A DNA stretch of 5,430 nucleotides, taken from positions 1 through 5,430 of the forward strand of contig JAGDMX010000212.1 in the NCBI GenBank assembly GCA_017860725.1, written 5' to 3'. Positions within the stretch are counted from its first letter, which is position 1. The number at the start of each line of letters is the position of its first letter. This stretch comes from Chloroflexota bacterium (GTDB lineage Bacteria; Chloroflexota; Anaerolineae; Anaerolineales; UBA4823). The position numbers and the translations under genes were made by a program. The notes under the pieces were generated by a model. That model was given only the letters and a program-made list of their open reading frames with translations, ran no database searches and was not told the DNA's origin. This document shows positions 5,019 to 5,430 of this stretch, piece after piece.

Positions 5019-5430
5019 TATCTATTCTAATCGTCATCATGTTCGCCTGGTCGCTGGCACCGGTCAGACCGTCTCTGGCGGCGCATCTCCAGCCTCGGGA
5101 GCAAGCTATCGCATTGCAATTCAGTGAGGGTCCCAGCGACCCGGCGGAGCTGGAAGCGTTTTTAGATCCCGTGATGCGGGCACAGATGGAGGAGAACCAT
5201 ATCGCCGGGGCGGTCGTTTCAGTCGTCAAAGATGGCGTGCTGCTCTTCTCACGCGGATATGGCCTGGCGGATGTGTCCGCGAATAAAGCGGTCGATCCGG
5301 AAATAACTCTCTTTAACATCGGTTCGATCGCCAAGACCTTCGCTTTTACCGCCGTCATGCAGCTTGTCGAGCAGGGCAAGCTCGACCTGAACGCCGATAT
5401 CAACACGTACCTCGATATCAAGATCCCCGC
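5000..5430 (+). CDS. Secreted serine hydrolase, beta-lactamase/PBP family (partial, 3' end missing)
   Basis: The first 143 codons are visible; the gene runs off the right edge. Residues 1-28 form a signal peptide: basic MYKR, a hydrophobic core (LLVSILIVIMFAWSLA) and a likely cleavage site near PSLA-A. The mature part shows the Pfam Beta-lactamase (PF00144) pattern: an N-terminal helix (ELEAFLDPVMRAQMEENHIA), the strands GAVVSVVKDGVLLFSRGYG, LADVSANKAVDPEITLFNIG, and the active-site tetrad S109-I-A-K112, in which the serine is the nucleophile and the lysine the general base. VEQGKLDLNADINTYL follows, as usual. The second motif (YxN) and third (KTG-like) lie beyond the window. Members include class C beta-lactamases, D-alanyl-D-alanine peptidases and esterases, and most environmental copies are not resistance genes. 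The ATG has two AAGGA copies within 14 bases upstream. It acts outside the cytoplasmic membrane. Confidence 0.93.
   Translation, partial: MYKRLLVSILIVIMFAWSLAPVRPSLAAHLQPREQAIALQFSEGPSDPAELEAFLDPVMRAQMEENHIAGAVVSVVKDGVLLFSRGYGLADVSANKAVDPEITLFNIGSIAKTFAFTAVMQLVEQGKLDLNADINTYLDIKIP

Noticed and set aside
4918..5421. Minus-strand open frame of 167 codons at the right edge
   Set aside because: It is antisense to the serine hydrolase, whose signal peptide and SIAK motif establish the plus strand as coding.
5000..5430. Serine hydrolase as an antibiotic resistance beta-lactamase
   Set aside because: The SxxK motif alone does not separate resistance enzymes from peptidases and esterases of the same fold, the C-terminal motifs are outside the window, and there are no mobile element signs nearby.

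Overview
The window looks like chromosomal DNA from a bacterium of the phylum Chloroflexota, most likely Anaerolineae. This is inferred, not tested. The basis is a moderately GC-rich genome, a large MalT-type (LAL) LuxR regulator opening with a TKLYIPP motif, a small winged-helix regulator grouped with an ABC transporter, and several small uncharacterised membrane proteins. I see no phage, insertion sequence, CRISPR array, tRNA or rRNA.

The left part (1-1090) is a minus-strand operon. A strong sigma70-type promoter (TTGACA, 17 bp, TAGAAT) overlaps two tandem 17-bp operator-like repeats. It drives a six-helix membrane protein (456-1025), a 97-residue winged-helix regulator (158-451) and then an ABC transporter ATPase that runs off the left edge (1-95). 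A perfect 17-bp-arm hairpin lies in the gap just upstream of the ATPase ribosome binding site. The simplest model is a self-regulated transporter operon.

The middle (1172-3969) holds one large divergent gene on the plus strand, a LAL-family regulator with an N-terminal AAA-like ATPase, a helical repeat region and a C-terminal LuxR helix-turn-helix. Its reading frame has no ATG, GTG or TTG ahead of the P-loop region. The best start is CTG at 1253, five bases after a GGAGG sequence. The gene ends in a very strong hairpin terminator with perfect 21-bp arms.

The right part (3970-5430) is a second plus-strand operon. Its promoter is overlapped by four TCTATC hexamers. It encodes a four-helix membrane protein (4063-4674), a 76-residue soluble protein (4706-4936) and a secreted or lipid-facing serine hydrolase of the beta-lactamase/PBP family (5000 to beyond the right edge). 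A GC3-rich scrap of open frame between the last two genes may be the scar of a lost gene. The LAL regulator is a reasonable candidate to control this operon, but that is inference from position only.
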